Source of the DNA: DATJKD01 sp963834855
GTDB taxonomy: Bacteria > Pseudomonadota > Gammaproteobacteria > Steroidobacterales > Steroidobacteraceae
Assembly: GCA_963834855.1 (NCBI GenBank)
Contig: CAWIDH010000003.1
Location: 103,695-167,694 of the forward strand
Direction: 5' to 3'
Length of the DNA: 64,000 nucleotides
A program made the translations under genes and the position numbers. Below are positions 1-8,393 of the stretch, piece after piece. Position 1 is the first letter of the stretch, and every line of letters begins with the position of its first letter. The notes under the pieces are model-generated. The model had not been told where the DNA came from. It was given only the letters and a program-made list of their open reading frames with translations, and searched no databases.

Positions 1-1283
1 TCGTCCGCGATCAGGCGGCGGATGCGCGCCCGGATCGCGACCGACGACACGTCCGCGCCGTCGACGCCCGCGACGTGGCTCGAGAAGAAGAAACGGAACT
101 CGAAGATCCCGCGCGGGGTGTGCATGTACTTGCCGGTCGTGACGCGCGAGATCGTCGACTCGTGCATGCTGACGGCTTCAGCCACGTCGCGCAGTATCAT
201 CGGCTCCATCGACTCCTCGCCCTTCTCGAGGAACGCGGCCTGGCGCTGGACGATCGTCCGCGCGACCTTGAGCAGCGTCTCGTTGCGGATCTCGAGGCTG
301 CGGATCAGCCAGCGCGCTTCCTGCAGCTGCGCGCGCAGCGACGCGTAGTCCGCCGATCGCGCGACGACGCCCGCGTAACTCTGGTTCACCTTCAGCCGCG
401 GCACGGAGGCCGGGTTGATTTCGACCGCCCAGCCGTGCCCGGTGCGCTTCACGAACACGTCCGGGACGATGTACTCGGGCTGCGACGACTGGAAGGCGGA
501 GCCCGGGCGCGGCTGGCAGCCGCGGATGAGTGCCAGCGCCTCCTGCAGCGCGTCCTCGTCCGAGCCGAGCGTCCGGCGCAGCCCGGTCTCGTCGCGGTCT
601 GCGACGAACTGCAGGTGCTCCTGCGCGATCCGCAGCGCGAGCTCGCGCCCCGGGGTGTCCTGCTCGAGCTGTGCGAGCTGCAGGCAGATGCATTCGGAGA
701 CGCTGCGCGCGCCGATGCCGGCCGGGTCGAAGGTCTGCACGCAGGTCAGTACCTGCTCGACCTCCGAGACAGCAACCGGCAGGTCGCTGCTCAGGCTCGC
801 CGAGATGTCGGCGAGGGTCTCGGTGAGGTAGCCGTCGTCGTTCAGCGCGTCGATGATCGCTTCGCCGATCCAGACCTGCCGCGGATCGAGCGGGCTGATC
901 TCGAGCTGCCAGATCAGGTGCTGGTGGAGATCGCGCTCGCTGTCGTTGGCGAATTCGAGCGGACGCTCGTCGTCGTCCTGGGTGCGCTTCTCGCCGGCAG
1001 GCGCGGAGGTGTCCTCCCAGGGATCCGCCATCTCGACCACCACCTCGTCCTCGGCGGGGGCGTCCTCCGCGCCACCCTCGTCCGCCGACTGCTCCGTATC
1101 GGGCGAGGCCGCCTCCACGGGCTCCTCGTCCTCGACCTCCAGCATGACGTTGGTCTCGAGCGCCTGCAGGACCTGGGCCTGCAGTTCGAGTACCGGCAGC
1201 TGCAGCAGCCTGATCGCCTGCTGCAGCTGCGGGGTCATGGTCAGCTGCTGTCCGAGTCTCAGCTGCAGCGCCGGCTTCAGCAT
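1..1283 (-). CDS. rpoN: RNA polymerase sigma-54 factor, C-terminus cut by window edge
   Basis: Alternative sigma factor that directs core RNA polymerase to -24/-12 promoters and needs an AAA+ activator to open DNA. The visible 427 codons begin MLKPALQLRLGQQLTMTPQL, the glutamine/leucine-rich activator-interacting region I. An acidic linker (residues about 50-100) and the core-binding domain follow, then the helix-turn-helix around RDVAEAVSMHESTISR. The RpoN box lies beyond the edge. The start is supported by GGGAGA immediately upstream. It follows lptB on the same strand, the usual gammaproteobacterial order. A good target promoter for it is seen upstream of pilA in this window. Confidence 0.95.
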   Translation of the reverse strand, partial: MLKPALQLRLGQQLTMTPQLQQAIRLLQLPVLELQAQVLQALETNVMLEVEDEEPVEAASPDTEQSADEGGAEDAPAEDEVVVEMADPWEDTSAPAGEKRTQDDDERPLEFANDSERDLHQHLIWQLEISPLDPRQVWIGEAIIDALNDDGYLTETLADISASLSSDLPVAVSEVEQVLTCVQTFDPAGIGARSVSECICLQLAQLEQDTPGRELALRIAQEHLQFVADRDETGLRRTLGSDEDALQEALALIRGCQPRPGSAFQSSQPEYIVPDVFVKRTGHGWAVEINPASVPRLKVNQSYAGVVARSADYASLRAQLQEARWLIRSLEIRNETLLKVARTIVQRQAAFLEKGEESMEPMILRDVAEAVSMHESTISRVTTGKYMHTPRGIFEFRFFFSSHVAGVDGADVSSVAIRARIRRLIAD

Positions 1284-1361
1284 CTCTCCCTTCTTCGCGC
1301 GGTGGTCACCTGGGAGCTCCGGCCGGTCAGCCGGAGTGCGTGGGGTACTCGGCCCCGCCGG

Positions 1362-2087
1362 TCAGAGTCGGAAATCCTGACCCAAGTAGACCTCACGCAC
1401 CTCGCGATTGGCAAGGATCTCCTCCGCGGATCCGGCCGCGATCACACTTCCCGTGCTGACGATGTACGCGCGGCCGCAGATGCCGAGCGTCTCGCGGACA
1501 TTATGGTCGGTGATGAGCACGCCGATGTTGCGCGACACGAGGTGGCGGATGATGCGCTGGATGTCGAGCACGGAGATCGGGTCGACGCCCGCGAATGGCT
1601 CGTCGAGCAGGATGAAGCGTGGCTCGGCGGCGAGCGCCCGGGCGATCTCCACTCGCCGCCGCTCGCCTCCGGAAAGGCTGACGCCCTGGCTTTCGCGGAT
1701 GTGGCCGATGTGCAGCTCCTCGAGCAGCGTGTCCAGCGTCGCCTCGCGCTGATCGGCGTCGAGCTCGTCGCGCGTCTCGAGGATCGCAAGTATGTTGTCT
1801 TCGACCGACAGCTTGCGGAACACCGATGCCTCCTGGGGGAGGTAGCCCACGCCGAGCTGTGCGCGGCGGTACATCGGCAGGCGCGTAAGCTCCTGATCAT
1901 CGAGCCAAATGCGGCCCGAGTCGCTTGGTACGAGCCCCACGATCATGTAGAACGCGGTCGTCTTCCCGGCGCCGTTGGGTCCGAGCAACCCGACCACTTC
2001 GCCCGAAGCCACCTCGAGCGAGAGATCCTTGACGACCTGCCGCGACCGGTAGCTCTTGCCGAGTGACTCGGCCCGAAGCAGGCTCAT
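1362..2087 (-). CDS. lptB: LPS export ABC transporter ATP-binding protein LptB
   Basis: Cytoplasmic ATPase of the LptB2FG extractor, which lifts lipopolysaccharide out of the inner membrane and feeds the LptC-LptA bridge. The 241-aa length is normal for the family. Walker A GPNGAGKT lies near residue 37, the signature LSGGERRR near 140, Walker B FILLDEPFAGVDP near 160, and the switch histidine in LITDHNV near 195. Its start overlaps the end of lptA by 4 bases, so the two are translationally coupled. LptF and LptG are not in the window. Confidence 0.97.
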   Translation of the reverse strand: MSLLRAESLGKSYRSRQVVKDLSLEVASGEVVGLLGPNGAGKTTAFYMIVGLVPSDSGRIWLDDQELTRLPMYRRAQLGVGYLPQEASVFRKLSVEDNILAILETRDELDADQREATLDTLLEELHIGHIRESQGVSLSGGERRRVEIARALAAEPRFILLDEPFAGVDPISVLDIQRIIRHLVSRNIGVLITDHNVRETLGICGRAYIVSTGSVIAAGSAEEILANREVREVYLGQDFRL

Positions 2088-2734
2088 GGAGCCGGGTCCT
2101 TCGGCGCCTCTTTCGTGGTCGTCGTGCCCGTGCGGGGATTGATCGTGATGATCACGCGGCCCTGGTCCTGGCCCGTCGGGTTGGCCTTGATCGACTCCTG
2201 GTCGATGTTGTAGACGAGCGTGTCGCCCTGGATCTCGTTCTGTCCGTCGGTGAGCCAGGCGTCACCCGTGAGGCGCACGGTGCCCGCCTGCACGTCGTAC
2301 TCGATCGAGCGTGCGCGCCCCCGCGCGAGCTTCCCCTCGTCCTTGAGCCGCTGCTCGAAGGATGCGGGCTGGCCGCGGATCACGGCGCGCGCGATCTCGT
2401 TGTTGCGGAACGTAACCTGCGCCGCGCCCGAGTTGAGCCTTCTGTCGGGCATCTGGATGCGCACGTCGCCGGACAGGTTCCATTCCGAGTTCTCGAAATT
2501 GAGGCCGTTGGCGCGCGCTTCTTCAGCCTCGACCTGCATCGTGCCCTGCGTGATCTTTACGCGGCGGAAGAGCAGCGTGTTGTTCTTGTAGTCGAAGTCC
2601 GAGGAGGCCGCGTCGAGGACGATGGGCTGATCGGAGGTCGCCGCGGACCAGCCGCGATCCGCAGGCACCGCGACGCCCAGCGCAAGGAGCGCCGCGCAGA
2701 CCGCGCAACGGGCGTCAGGGCGTGAACCGGCCAT
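2084..2734 (-). CDS. lptA: LPS transport periplasmic protein LptA
   Basis: Periplasmic beta-jellyroll protein that polymerises head to tail to form the LPS bridge between LptC and LptD. The 216 residues start with a signal peptide ending near residue 31 (GVAVPADRGWSA). An OstA-type domain follows with the repeated pattern GLNFENSEWNLSGDVRIQ ... NEIQGDTLVYN, and the tail is Thr/Lys/Pro-rich and probably disordered. The gene overlaps lptC upstream by 20 bases and lptB downstream by 4 bases, fitting one operon. Confidence 0.93.
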   Translation of the reverse strand: MAGSRPDARCAVCAALLALGVAVPADRGWSAATSDQPIVLDAASSDFDYKNNTLLFRRVKITQGTMQVEAEEARANGLNFENSEWNLSGDVRIQMPDRRLNSGAAQVTFRNNEIARAVIRGQPASFEQRLKDEGKLARGRARSIEYDVQAGTVRLTGDAWLTDGQNEIQGDTLVYNIDQESIKANPTGQDQGRVIITINPRTGTTTTKEAPKDPAP

Positions 2735-3293
2735 TGACGTTCGATTCTAGACGCAGCGTGCCGGCGTTCAAATTCACGCGCAGGCCGCGGCCGCCGAGCA
2801 CGTGCGTTCCGAAGCGGATGCTGACGAATTCCGCGGTCTGGATGTAGTCGGCGGCCGTGTCGTACGTGAGCTGGTCGGTGACGATGACCGGCGATCCCTG
2901 GTCCTCGCTGCCGGTCACGGTGACCTCGCCGGTGAGCAGCAGCGAGCGGCGGTCGGGCGGCATGCGGCCGCGTTTCGCCGTCACGGTCCAGCTGCCCGCG
3001 TCCCCCGTGACGTAGTTGAGCCGCAGGTCGTTCAGCATGACGCTGTCGTCGCCGAGCTGCTGCTCGATGTCCGCGGCGTGCACCACGATGCGCGGCTTTC
3101 CGTCGGCACCCATCTCAGTCAGGGTCGCGTCCTCCATGTAGTACCCGCGCCGTTCCTCGCGCGCATCGGGGCCGAGGGCGTCGCGACCGCGTTCGGCCAG
3201 CAGCTCGAACAGCAGCACCGCCCCGGCGATCGCCGAAGCGATGACGATCAGGCGCTGGCCCGGGCCTGGCGAGCGCGGAGTAACAGGTCGCAT
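2715..3293 (-). CDS. lptC: LPS export protein LptC
   Basis: Bitopic inner-membrane protein that receives LPS from LptB2FG and passes it to LptA. The 192-aa product has one N-terminal membrane segment (residues about 14-31, LIVIASAIAGAVLLFELLA) and a periplasmic LptC/OstA-like beta domain to the end. The start overlaps the end of kdsC by 46 bases. No better start lies downstream without removing part of the membrane anchor, so the overlap is probably real. Confidence 0.9.
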   Translation of the reverse strand: MRPVTPRSPGPGQRLIVIASAIAGAVLLFELLAERGRDALGPDAREERRGYYMEDATLTEMGADGKPRIVVHAADIEQQLGDDSVMLNDLRLNYVTGDAGSWTVTAKRGRMPPDRRSLLLTGEVTVTGSEDQGSPVIVTDQLTYDTAADYIQTAEFVSIRFGTHVLGGRGLRVNLNAGTLRLESNVNGRFTP

Positions 3294-3735
3294 ACTTCCC
3301 TCACCGCGCCGCGGCCGCCTGCCTGCGTCGTGACCCAGTCGGCGGCCGCGATGACCTCGGCGTGCGCGTCGGCTACCGCGATCGCGAGCGCCGCGCGGCG
3401 CATCATCGGCAGGTCGGGCGTGTCGTCGCCGACGCAGGCGATTTCCTCGCGTTGCACGCCGAGCTTCGCCGCGAGCGTCTCGATCTCATGGGCCTTGTCG
3501 CTGGCGCCCTGGCGGACGAGCCGGATGCCGAGCTCCGTGGCGCGGCGCTCGACGGCCGGGGAGCTGCGGCCGGACACGATGGCCACGGTGATCCCGGCGC
3601 GCTGAACGGCCACCAGCCCCGCGCCGTCGCGCGCGTGAAAGACCTTGAGCTCCTCGCCTGTCGGGCCAATGAAGAGCCGACCGTCCGTGAGCACGCCGTC
3701 GACGTCCAGCACGAGGAGTCGAATGCGCCGTGCAT
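3248..3735 (-). CDS. kdsC: 3-deoxy-D-manno-octulosonate 8-phosphate phosphatase (5' frame break)
   Basis: HAD-superfamily phosphatase that removes phosphate from Kdo-8-phosphate during Kdo synthesis. The catalytic DxD motif (LDVDGVLTDG) sits at the very start, and GDDTPDLPM near the C-terminus is the motif IV Asp pair. In the main frame the first usable start is a GTG at 3712, giving 154 aa without the usual N-terminal RRIRLL strand. That strand is encoded just upstream (ARRIRLLVLD), but its ATG at 3735 is one base out of frame. A missing base near 3730 would restore a normal start, so I place the gene start at 3735. If the sequence is exact, the protein starts at 3712. Confidence 0.85.
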
Positions 3736-3754
3736 GCGTCGAGCGGCGGCTCCA

Positions 3755-4735
3755 CTACATGACCCCGGCGCGCAGCAGGTCGTGGACGTTCAGGGCGCCG
3801 ACCAGGCGGCCGTCGTCGTCGACGACGGGCAGGGCCGTGATGCGATGCGCTTCCATGATATGCACGGCTTCGGCGGCCAGCATCCTCGGTCGCGCGACCT
3901 TGGGGCTCGCGGTCATCACCTCGCTCATCGAGGTCGCGTGCACGTCGAGCTGCCGATCGAGCGCACGCCGCAGGTCGCCATCGGTGAACACGCCGATGAC
4001 GCGCCGGTTCGCGTCGACGATGGTGGTCATGCCCAGCCCCTTGCGGCTCATCTCGAGCAGCCCCGCGCTCAGGCTCGTCGACGGGCCGACGGCGGGCAGG
4101 CCATCGCCCGCGCGCATCACGTCCTCGACGTGCAGCAGCAGACGCCGGCCGAGCGTGCCACCCGGATGCGAGCGCGCGAAATCCTCTTCCGTGAAGCCGC
4201 GCGCCTCGAGGATCGCCACGGCGAGCGCATCGCCCATGGCGAGCGTCGCCGTCGTGCTCGCGGTCGGCGCGAGATTGAGCGAGCACGCCTCGGCGGGGAC
4301 GCTCACGTCCAGGACGACGGTCGCGTAGCGCGCGAGCGTCGAGCCCCGGCTGCCCGTCATCGCGACCAGCGGCACGTCGAGCCGCTTGATCACGGGCAGG
4401 ATGGTCACGAGCTCGTCGGTCTCGCCCGAGTTCGAGATAGCGAGCACGACGTCACCTGCCGTGATCATGCCGATGTCGCCGTGCATGGCCTCGGCCGGGT
4501 GCAGGAAGAAGGACGGGCTGCCCGTGCTCGCGAGCGTCGCCGCGATCTTGCCGGCGACGTGGCCCGACTTGCCCATGCCGGTCACCACGATGCGGCCCCG
4601 GCAGGCGATCAGCAGCCGGCAGGCCTGCGCAAACTCCTCGCCGAGGCGGTGCTCGAGCGCCGCGACGGCCTCCGCTTCCGTGGCCAGTACGCGACGTCCG
4701 CGGGCGATCAGTTGTTCGGTGGAGGCTGGAGACAT
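3755..4735 (-). CDS. kdsD: D-arabinose 5-phosphate isomerase
   Basis: Converts ribulose-5-phosphate to arabinose-5-phosphate, the first committed precursor of Kdo. The 326 aa carry a SIS sugar-isomerase domain (residues about 35-170; VTGMGKSGHVAGKIAATLAS, SNSGETDEL, HPGGTLGRRL) followed by two CBS domains to the end. Length and layout match KdsD/YrbH. It heads the minus-strand kdsD-kdsC-lptCAB-rpoN run. Its stop codon is in the same frame as the kdsC reading frame only 14 codons upstream of the GTG at 3712. Confidence 0.96.
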   Translation of the reverse strand: MSPASTEQLIARGRRVLATEAEAVAALEHRLGEEFAQACRLLIACRGRIVVTGMGKSGHVAGKIAATLASTGSPSFFLHPAEAMHGDIGMITAGDVVLAISNSGETDELVTILPVIKRLDVPLVAMTGSRGSTLARYATVVLDVSVPAEACSLNLAPTASTTATLAMGDALAVAILEARGFTEEDFARSHPGGTLGRRLLLHVEDVMRAGDGLPAVGPSTSLSAGLLEMSRKGLGMTTIVDANRRVIGVFTDGDLRRALDRQLDVHATSMSEVMTASPKVARPRMLAAEAVHIMEAHRITALPVVDDDGRLVGALNVHDLLRAGVM

Positions 4736-4738
4736 GGC

Positions 4739-4865
4739 AGGAAGAGGCTGATGGGCTGTGGCTGGAGGCTGAATTCTTGACCCCAGTCTACAGCCTCCAG
4801 CCTCCGTCCCCTGAGTCTCCCAGCCTCCGACCTCCAGCCCCCAGCCTCCAGCCTCTGAGCCTCCG
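4739..4865. repeat. GGCTGGA/TCCAGCC heptamer tract (family D, copy 1)
   Basis: The spacer between divergent kdsD and ibaG is filled by degenerate heptamers. A short GGCTGGAGGCTG block is followed, after about 25 bases, by a long run in the opposite orientation (CAGCCTCCAGCCTCC and variants), so the two halves can pair. Related tracts occur at 31850, 33119, 37228 and inside pilD. Promoters for kdsD and ibaG must lie in or next to this tract; I see no convincing -35/-10 pair. Confidence 0.75.
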
Positions 4866-4901
4866 TTACACTATCGCCCCCTCGCAACTCCCGAGTCTCC
4901 A

Positions 4902-5159
4902 ATGACCGCCGATGAAGTCACCCGGCTGATCGAGGCAGGCCTCCCGGATGCGCGGGTTCACGTCGCGACGGAGGACGACACCCACTTCGAGGCGGTGATC
5001 GTCTCGGAGCGCTTTGCAGGAAAACGATCCCTGCAGAGACACCAGCAGGTCTATGCGGCGCTCGGTGAGCTGATGGGGCGGGAGATCCATGCGCTGTCGA
5101 TCCGGGCATACACGCCCGCGGAATGGCCCGCCGGTCAGCCCATGCCCGGCGGCGGCTGA
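4902..5159 (+). CDS. ibaG: BolA/IbaG family protein
   Basis: Small 85-aa BolA-fold protein. BolA proteins bind monothiol glutaredoxins through an Fe-S cluster, and the IbaG branch is encoded next to murA, as here. Visible family features are the central FEAVIVSERFAGKRSLQRHQ with the conserved RHQ histidine and the downstream VYAALGELM...IHALSI segment. It ends 12 bases before murA, so co-transcription is likely. IbaG rather than BolA is chosen from size and the murA neighbour. Confidence 0.88.
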   Translation: MTADEVTRLIEAGLPDARVHVATEDDTHFEAVIVSERFAGKRSLQRHQQVYAALGELMGREIHALSIRAYTPAEWPAGQPMPGGG

Positions 5160-5171
5160 AGCGGGTCCAGC

Positions 5172-6434
5172 GTGGACAAGCTGCAGATCCGCGGGGGCGT
5201 GCCGCTCGACGGCGAGGTGCGCATCTCGGGCGCGAAGAACGCGACGCTGCCCATCCTGGCCGGGGCGCTCCTGGCCGACGGTCCGGTGACCATCGGCAAC
5301 GTCCCGCACCTGAACGACGTCACGACGATGATTTCGCTGCTTGGCCGGCTGGGCGCGAGCCTGACGGTCAACGATCGGCTGCGCATCGAGGTCGATTCGC
5401 GGACGGTGCGCGCGACCTTCGCTCCGTACGAGCTGGTGAAGACCATGCGGGCGGCGATCCTCGTGCTCGGCCCGCTGGTGGCGCGTCATGGATCGGCGGA
5501 CGTGTCGCTGCCCGGCGGCTGCGCGATCGGGGCGCGCCCGGTCAACATCCACGTGGCCGGGCTTCAGGCGATGGGCGCCGAAGTCCACATCGAGGGCGGG
5601 TACATCAAGGCTCGCGCGGGCAGGCTCAGGGGCGCCCGCATCGTGCTCGAGACGGTCACGGTCACGGGCACGGAGAACCTGATGATGGCGGCGACGCTGG
5701 CCGACGGCCGCACCGTGCTCGAGAACGCCGCGCGCGAGCCCGAAGTGGTGGACCTGGCGAACTTCCTGGTTGCGATGGGTGCGCGGATCTCGGGCGCGGG
5801 CACCGACACGATCACGATCGACGGGGTCGAGTCGCTGCACGGAGCGGAGTACGACGTGCTTCCGGATCGCATCGAGGCCGGCACCTACCTCGTTGCCGGC
5901 GCCATCACCGGTGGCCGCGTCCGGGCGCGCAACGCGCGCCCGGAGCACCTCGACGCGGTGCTCGGCAAGCTCGAGGAGGCCGGCGCGACCGTCGCGCGCG
6001 GCGATGGCTGGATCGAGGTCGACATGCGCGGCCGCCGGCCCCGGGCCGTGGACATCCGCACGGCGCCCCACCCGGGTTTCCCGACCGACATGCAGGCGCA
6101 GTTCGCGGCTCTCAACACGGTGGCCGAAGGCGTCGGCACCATCATCGAGACGATCTTCGAGAACCGCTTCATGCACATGCTCGAGATGCGGCGCATGGGT
6201 GCCGAGATCCGCCTCGAGGGCAACACGGCGATCATCAAGGGAGTGCCGCGCCTCACCGCGGCGCCCGTGATGGCCACGGACCTCAGGGCGTCGGCGAGCC
6301 TGGTGCTCGCCGGGCTCGTGGCCGAAGGCACGACCGACGTGGAGCGGATCTACCACATCGACCGTGGCTACGAGTGCATCGAGGAGAAACTGCAGGGGCT
6401 CGGCGCGCAGATACGCCGCGTCGCCGACCGGTAA
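5172..6434 (+). CDS. murA: UDP-N-acetylglucosamine 1-carboxyvinyltransferase
   Basis: First committed step of peptidoglycan synthesis: transfers enolpyruvate from PEP to UDP-GlcNAc in the cytoplasm. The 420 aa match family length. The fosfomycin-target cysteine is present at residue 117 (LPGGCAIGARPV), and the substrate loop KNATLPILAG is at 22-31. The GTG start at 5172 gives the conserved MDKLQI beginning. Its TAA stop lies inside the left arm of a 27-bp perfect palindrome (6431-6510), which therefore forms the immediate 3' end of the message. Confidence 0.97.
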   Translation: MDKLQIRGGVPLDGEVRISGAKNATLPILAGALLADGPVTIGNVPHLNDVTTMISLLGRLGASLTVNDRLRIEVDSRTVRATFAPYELVKTMRAAILVLGPLVARHGSADVSLPGGCAIGARPVNIHVAGLQAMGAEVHIEGGYIKARAGRLRGARIVLETVTVTGTENLMMAATLADGRTVLENAAREPEVVDLANFLVAMGARISGAGTDTITIDGVESLHGAEYDVLPDRIEAGTYLVAGAITGGRVRARNARPEHLDAVLGKLEEAGATVARGDGWIEVDMRGRRPRAVDIRTAPHPGFPTDMQAQFAALNTVAEGVGTIIETIFENRFMHMLEMRRMGAEIRLEGNTAIIKGVPRLTAAPVMATDLRASASLVLAGLVAEGTTDVERIYHIDRGYECIEEKLQGLGAQIRRVADR

Positions 6435-6510
6435 ATGGGGACATTCTCCATTTCGCCCCTACGCCGTCGATACACGGGGCATTGGCGAAATGGAGAATGT
6501 CCCCATTTAC
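6431..6510. repeat. Family A palindrome, copy 1 (murA-petA boundary)
   Basis: Two perfect 27-base inverted arms (6431-6457 and 6484-6510) around a 26-base loop. The arm core is ATGGGGACATTCTCCATTTC. The left arm contains the murA stop codon. The right arm ends one base before a TATAAT sequence upstream of petA. Same family as 37369-37453, 45292-45379 and, degraded, 34288-34365. The form is that of a REP-type element moved by a REP-associated tyrosine transposase; no such transposase gene is in the window. Confidence 0.9.
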
Positions 6511-6511
6511 G

Positions 6512-6517
6512 TATAAT
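6512..6517 (+). promoter_or_regulatory. Possible -10 box for petABC
   Basis: TATAAT, an exact sigma-70 -10 match, stands 27 bases before the petA ATG, directly after the family A palindrome. At 17-base spacing the -35 would fall inside the palindrome arm (AATGGA), a poor match, so promoter activity is uncertain. Confidence 0.35.
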
Positions 6518-6543
6518 GAATGGCTTCGCGAGGAGTGCGCCGG

Positions 6544-7134
6544 ATGAGCGATCGAGTCGACACGGGCAGGCGCCATTTCCTGACCGTCGCCACTGCTGCC
6601 ACCGGCGTCGTCGGCGCGGCCTTCGCTGCCGTGCCTTTCCTGGCGTCGTGGAAGCCGAGCGCGCGCGCGAAGGCGCTCGGTGCGCCGGTCGAAGTCGACA
6701 TCAGCAAGGTCGATCCCGGCGCGATGATCAAGGTCGAGTGGCGCGGGAAGGCGATCTTCGTCGTGCACCGCACGCCGCAGATGCTCACGCAGCTCGAAGG
6801 GATGGCGCCCAAGCTCAGGGACCCGGATTCCGAGGAGTCCGAGCAGCCCGATTACGCCCGCAACGCCGCGCGCGCGCTGAAGCCCGAGTACCTGGTCCTG
6901 ATCGGCGTCTGCACGCACCTCGGCTGCGCGCCGCTCGATCGCTTCACGCCCGGCGACGTCAGGGTCTCGGCGGACTGGCCGGGCGGGTTCTTCTGTCCCT
7001 GCCACGGCTCGAAGTTCGACCTGTCGGGGCGCGTGTTCAAGGACGTCCCGGCGCCGACCAACCTGTCCGTCCCGCCGTACCGCTTCCTGAGCGACAGCCG
7101 GCTGCTGATCGGCTCTGACACGGGGAACGCATGA
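6544..7134 (+). CDS. petA: Ubiquinol-cytochrome c reductase iron-sulfur (Rieske) subunit
   Basis: Carries the 2Fe-2S cluster that takes the first electron from ubiquinol in the bc1 complex. The 196 aa include a Tat-like N-terminus (DTGRRHFLTVATAATG) that doubles as the membrane anchor, and the two cluster motifs CTHLGC and CPCHGSKFD. The start at 6544 is chosen because GAGGAG precedes it and it gives the usual MSDRVDTGRRHF beginning; an in-frame ATG at 6520 is possible. The petB start overlaps its stop. Confidence 0.96.
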   Translation: MSDRVDTGRRHFLTVATAATGVVGAAFAAVPFLASWKPSARAKALGAPVEVDISKVDPGAMIKVEWRGKAIFVVHRTPQMLTQLEGMAPKLRDPDSEESEQPDYARNAARALKPEYLVLIGVCTHLGCAPLDRFTPGDVRVSADWPGGFFCPCHGSKFDLSGRVFKDVPAPTNLSVPPYRFLSDSRLLIGSDTGNA

Positions 7135-8393
7135 TGAGCACCACCGGGGAATCGATGCGCCGCGGCGGGAGGCTCGCCGCGCTCGCCGCGTGGATCGACG
7201 ATCGCTTCCCGATGACGAAGATGTGGAAGGAGCATGCGGCGGAGTACTACGCGCCGAAGAACTTCAACTTCTGGTACTACTTCGGCTCGCTCGCGCTGGT
7301 CGTGTTCGTCATCCAGATCGTGACCGGCATCTTCCTGACGATGAACTACAAGCCGTCGGCCGCCGACGCGTTCAGCTCCGTCGAGTACATCATGCGCGAC
7401 GTCGAGTGGGGCTGGCTGATCCGCTACCTGCATTCGACCGGCGCCTCGGCGTTCTTCATCGTCGTCTACCTGCACATGTTCCGCGCACTGCTGTACGGGT
7501 CCTACCAGAAGCCGCGCGAGCTGCTGTGGATCTTCGGCTTCCTGATCTACCTGTGCCTGATGGCCGAGGCGTTCTTCGGCTACCTGCTCCCGTGGGGCAA
7601 CATGTCGTACTGGGGCGCGCAGGTGATCGTGTCGCTCTTCGGCGCGATCCCCTGGGTAGGCAACTCGCTGGTCGAATGGATCCGTGGCGACTACTACATC
7701 TCCGACGTGACGCTGAACCGGTTCTTCGCGCTGCACGTGGTCGCGCTGCCGCTCCTGCTCGTGTTCCTCGTCGTCGCGCACATCCTCGCGCTGCACGAGG
7801 TCGGGTCGAACAACCCGGACGGCATCGAGATCAAGAAGGTCAAGGGGCCGGACGGCCACCCGCTCGACGGAATTCGGTTCCACCCGTACTACACCGTCAA
7901 GGACCTGGTGGGCACCGGCGTGTTCCTCATCGTGTTCTGCCTGATCGTGTTCTTCGCGCCGGAGCTGGGCGGGTATTTCCTCGAGCACGCGAATTTCGAG
8001 CCGGCGGACCCGCTGCGAACCCCGGAGCACATCGCGCCGGTCTGGTACTTCACGCCGTTCTACGCGATCCTGCGCGCCGTCCCGAACAAGCTCGCGGGCG
8101 TCGTGCTGATGGGCGCGGCGGTCATGGTGCTCGCATTCGTGCCCTGGCTCGATCGCGGCAAGGTGCGCTCGATCCGCTACCGCGGCCCGCTCTTCAAGGC
8201 GTTCCTCATCGCGTTCGCGATCAGCTTCGTCGCGCTCGGCTGGCTCGGGTTGCAACCTGCCACGCCCGGTTACACCAACGCCGCGCGGGTGTTCGGGATC
8301 GTCTATTTCGCCTTCTTCCTGCTGATGCCGTGGTACACGCGCATCGACCGGACGCGCGAGCCACCCGAACGGGTGACCTACCATGCGCACTGA
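7131..8393 (+). CDS. petB: Cytochrome b of the bc1 complex
   Basis: Eight-helix membrane subunit that holds hemes bL and bH and both quinone sites. The 420 aa match bacterial cytochrome b. Heme-ligand histidines are visible in YLHSTGASAFFIVVYLHMF and in FFALHVVALPLLLVFLVVAH. The Qo-site motif is PVWY (APVWYFTPFYAILRA) rather than PEWY, a variant known from gamma- and betaproteobacteria. ATG overlaps the petA stop (ATGATGA). Confidence 0.97.
   Translation: MMSTTGESMRRGGRLAALAAWIDDRFPMTKMWKEHAAEYYAPKNFNFWYYFGSLALVVFVIQIVTGIFLTMNYKPSAADAFSSVEYIMRDVEWGWLIRYLHSTGASAFFIVVYLHMFRALLYGSYQKPRELLWIFGFLIYLCLMAEAFFGYLLPWGNMSYWGAQVIVSLFGAIPWVGNSLVEWIRGDYYISDVTLNRFFALHVVALPLLLVFLVVAHILALHEVGSNNPDGIEIKKVKGPDGHPLDGIRFHPYYTVKDLVGTGVFLIVFCLIVFFAPELGGYFLEHANFEPADPLRTPEHIAPVWYFTPFYAILRAVPNKLAGVVLMGAAVMVLAFVPWLDRGKVRSIRYRGPLFKAFLIAFAISFVALGWLGLQPATPGYTNAARVFGIVYFAFFLLMPWYTRIDRTREPPERVTYHAH

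Noticed and set aside
75..2066. Very long plus-strand open frame opposite rpoN and lptB
   Set aside because: Antisense shadow caused by high GC; the minus strand encodes clear RpoN and LptB motifs and the plus translation is Arg/Leu/Val-rich without family features.
4739..4865. CRISPR-like array from the CAGCCTCC repeats
   Set aside because: Units are contiguous heptamers with no unique spacers, so this is a minisatellite-type tract.
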